Positions 62,840 through 64,000 of a DNA stretch of 64,000 nt are shown here, piece by piece. This DNA comes from Stratiolaelaps scimitus. Its lineage: Eukaryota; Arthropoda; Arachnida; Mesostigmata; Laelapidae. Where the stretch lies: positions 17,383,001 to 17,447,000 of the forward strand of contig JABWDB010000003.1 in the NCBI GenBank assembly GCA_019614645.1. Reading direction: 5' to 3'. Within the stretch, counting starts at the first letter, position 1. Each line of letters begins with the position of its first letter. The notes below the pieces were generated by a model. That model was not told the DNA's origin and ran no database searches. It was given only the letters and a program-made list of their open reading frames with translations. The translations under genes and the position numbers were made by a program.

Positions 62840-63207
62840 AGCGTGTTTCTTCGACGAGTGGACTAAGCTCTTCGCGACAAGATATGTTAGTACAGGATCG
62901 ATGTATAGTGTATTGGGTATATAGGAGGGCGACTACATTTCCATATTGTAGGCTTCTGTGTCAATACAGTAGAACAACGTGAGCAAATTATTTTCATATT
63001 GAAGGCCCAACTGAAGACACTTGCGCGGGCAGATACAGATTCTGCTAAAAGCGTGTCCTCGAGTAAAAGAAGAACGTCGGGAACAAAATGCAGATTTGCA
63101 CGTTCAATACACATGTGCTGTAGGCGGCCTATGTAATTGACTATGGGCGTCAGTGTATGGGCTTGTGTGTGGTGTGTCTGTGAATGTACCGGGCTGTGTG
63201 AATTGAT

Positions 63208-63282
63208 CGCTCGCTAACGAGCGTCAGTTCACTAACGAGTGTAAGTAAAAACTGCGCTAAAAATTAGCCTCGCTAACGAGGC
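63208..63282. repeat. Cluster of three short hairpins sharing a ctaacgag core
   Basis: The hairpins are cgctcgctaacgagcg (63208-63223), cactaacgagtg (63230-63241) and gcctcgctaacgaggc (63267-63282). The core is shared and the arms differ, but each pair of arms remains complementary. A fourth small hairpin, gctaaaaattagc, lies at 63255-63267. The function is unknown. Confidence 0.8.
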
Positions 63283-63532
63283 CAAGTTAAAAACTTCAAT
63301 ATGCTCTTTTTAAAGACGCACCCAAGAGATAATAATGCTTTCACCGTCACAGCCTCTGCTGTGTGACAAGGTGCCGCGACCAGCTGGCTGCCCGGCAAGC
63401 TGGCTTCATACACATTAGTCTGCATGTCATGCCATGCCGCGTTCTCAATAGATAGCAGTGCTATTGTGAGGTGCATTAAATTATCTACTTAACCAGAAGT
63501 CGTTTAGCAATTTGGGGTAATACCAATTCGTC

Positions 63533-63549
63533 AGAGAGAGAGAGAGAGC
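63533..63549. repeat. (GA)n microsatellite
   Basis: About eight GA units. Confidence 0.95.
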
Positions 63550-63819
63550 AAGGCAATTTCGATGCTAACTCGATCAACACACTCGCGTGTTGATATAAGT
63601 GACGACGTGTTGGGTGAAAATTACTCGCTGAGGAAAAATCTCAATAATAGCTTCCATGTTGACATTGGGATATTCCGTTATTTTTACGACTGTATATAAT
63701 ATCTGTCTAAAATAATATAGCGAAGTGGGTAGAAAGACAGAGGGGCTGTGTCTTAAAGCGATTTTACCAGGAAACAAATTTCAACCTTAACAGCACCCAT
63801 TAGACTTTAGCACTCACTG

Positions 63820-63844
63820 TCTACCCTTGCCGGGTAGACAGTTT
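63820..63844. repeat. Perfect 10-bp-arm hairpin
   Basis: ctgtctaccc and gggtagacag are perfect reverse complements across a 5-base loop. Confidence 0.8.
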
Positions 63845-64000
63845 GCTTGCAAAAGTCGCCATTTAAGTATTTAATAGTGTAATCTTTTCATCATTGTTAT
63901 TGATGTCGTTCATCTCTTGCTCGCGCGAACCAACATCTGCTTTCGGTTATCTGTAATTAGGAATAATTTACCATTCTAAATAGACTCCTAGTTAACCCAA

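Larger units (their letters stand above)
48561..64000. other. Non-coding: upstream flank or intron, GC-rich microsatellite blocks dominate
   Basis: GC-rich blocks lie at about 49650-51850, 53750-55750, 56600-58600, 59250-59900 and 61380-62760, separated by AT-rich DNA. No exon of the receptor was recognised. A possible plus-strand exon at 51377-51643 and hairpins at 52791-52815 and 63208-63282 are described separately. Confidence 0.55.

Noticed and set aside
1..64000. tRNA, rRNA or CRISPR features
   Set aside because: I saw no convincing internal promoter boxes with a cloverleaf, no rRNA-like conserved stretches, and no regularly spaced direct repeats with unique spacers.

Overview
This window is eukaryotic nuclear DNA from an animal, most likely an arthropod. 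The long introns and mosaic base composition would suit a chelicerate such as a mite, but that is only an impression. There are no bacterial-style operons, rRNAs, tRNAs or CRISPR arrays. Nearly all of the window is non-coding. It alternates between AT-rich stretches and GC-rich, pyrimidine/purine-skewed blocks loaded with CT, GA, TA and trinucleotide microsatellites. Open frames in the GC-rich blocks are mostly unopposed-stop artefacts found on both strands.

The one gene I can support is on the minus strand: a kainate-type (non-NMDA) ionotropic glutamate receptor. Three consecutive exons are visible. In transcription order they are 32630-32301 (110 codons, late amino-terminal domain), 20085-19981 (35 codons, end of the amino-terminal domain) and 18086-17979 (36 codons, linker and first strand of the ligand-binding domain). 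Each has a consensus acceptor and donor, each begins and ends on a codon boundary, and the joined peptide is collinear with kainate receptors. The introns between them are about 12.2 kb and 1.9 kb. The exons coding for the rest of the ligand-binding domain, the pore and the tail were not found in 1-17978. The signal peptide and earlier amino-terminal-domain exons were not found in 32631-64000. They may lie outside the window or may have been missed by eye.

Layout: 1-17978 is the downstream intron or flank, with a near-perfect 60-bp palindrome at 7501-7560. 17979-20085 holds two receptor exons and a short intron. 20086-32300 is the 12-kb intron, with TA tracts and a GC-rich microsatellite block at 27.2-31.4 kb. 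32301-32630 is the largest visible exon. 32631-64000 is an upstream intron or 5' flank. It carries a decayed LINE-type retroelement on the minus strand (about 34.95-36.02 kb), an imperfect inverted repeat at 38.95-39.19 kb, a possible retroelement 3' end at 48.6 kb, a possible unrelated plus-strand exon at 51.38-51.64 kb, and a cluster of three hairpins with a shared core at 63.2 kb.

I did not find a convincing new multi-gene system. The best leads are the three covarying hairpins near 63.2 kb, the 60-bp hairpin at 7.5 kb and the unassigned protein-like ORFs listed in the findings.
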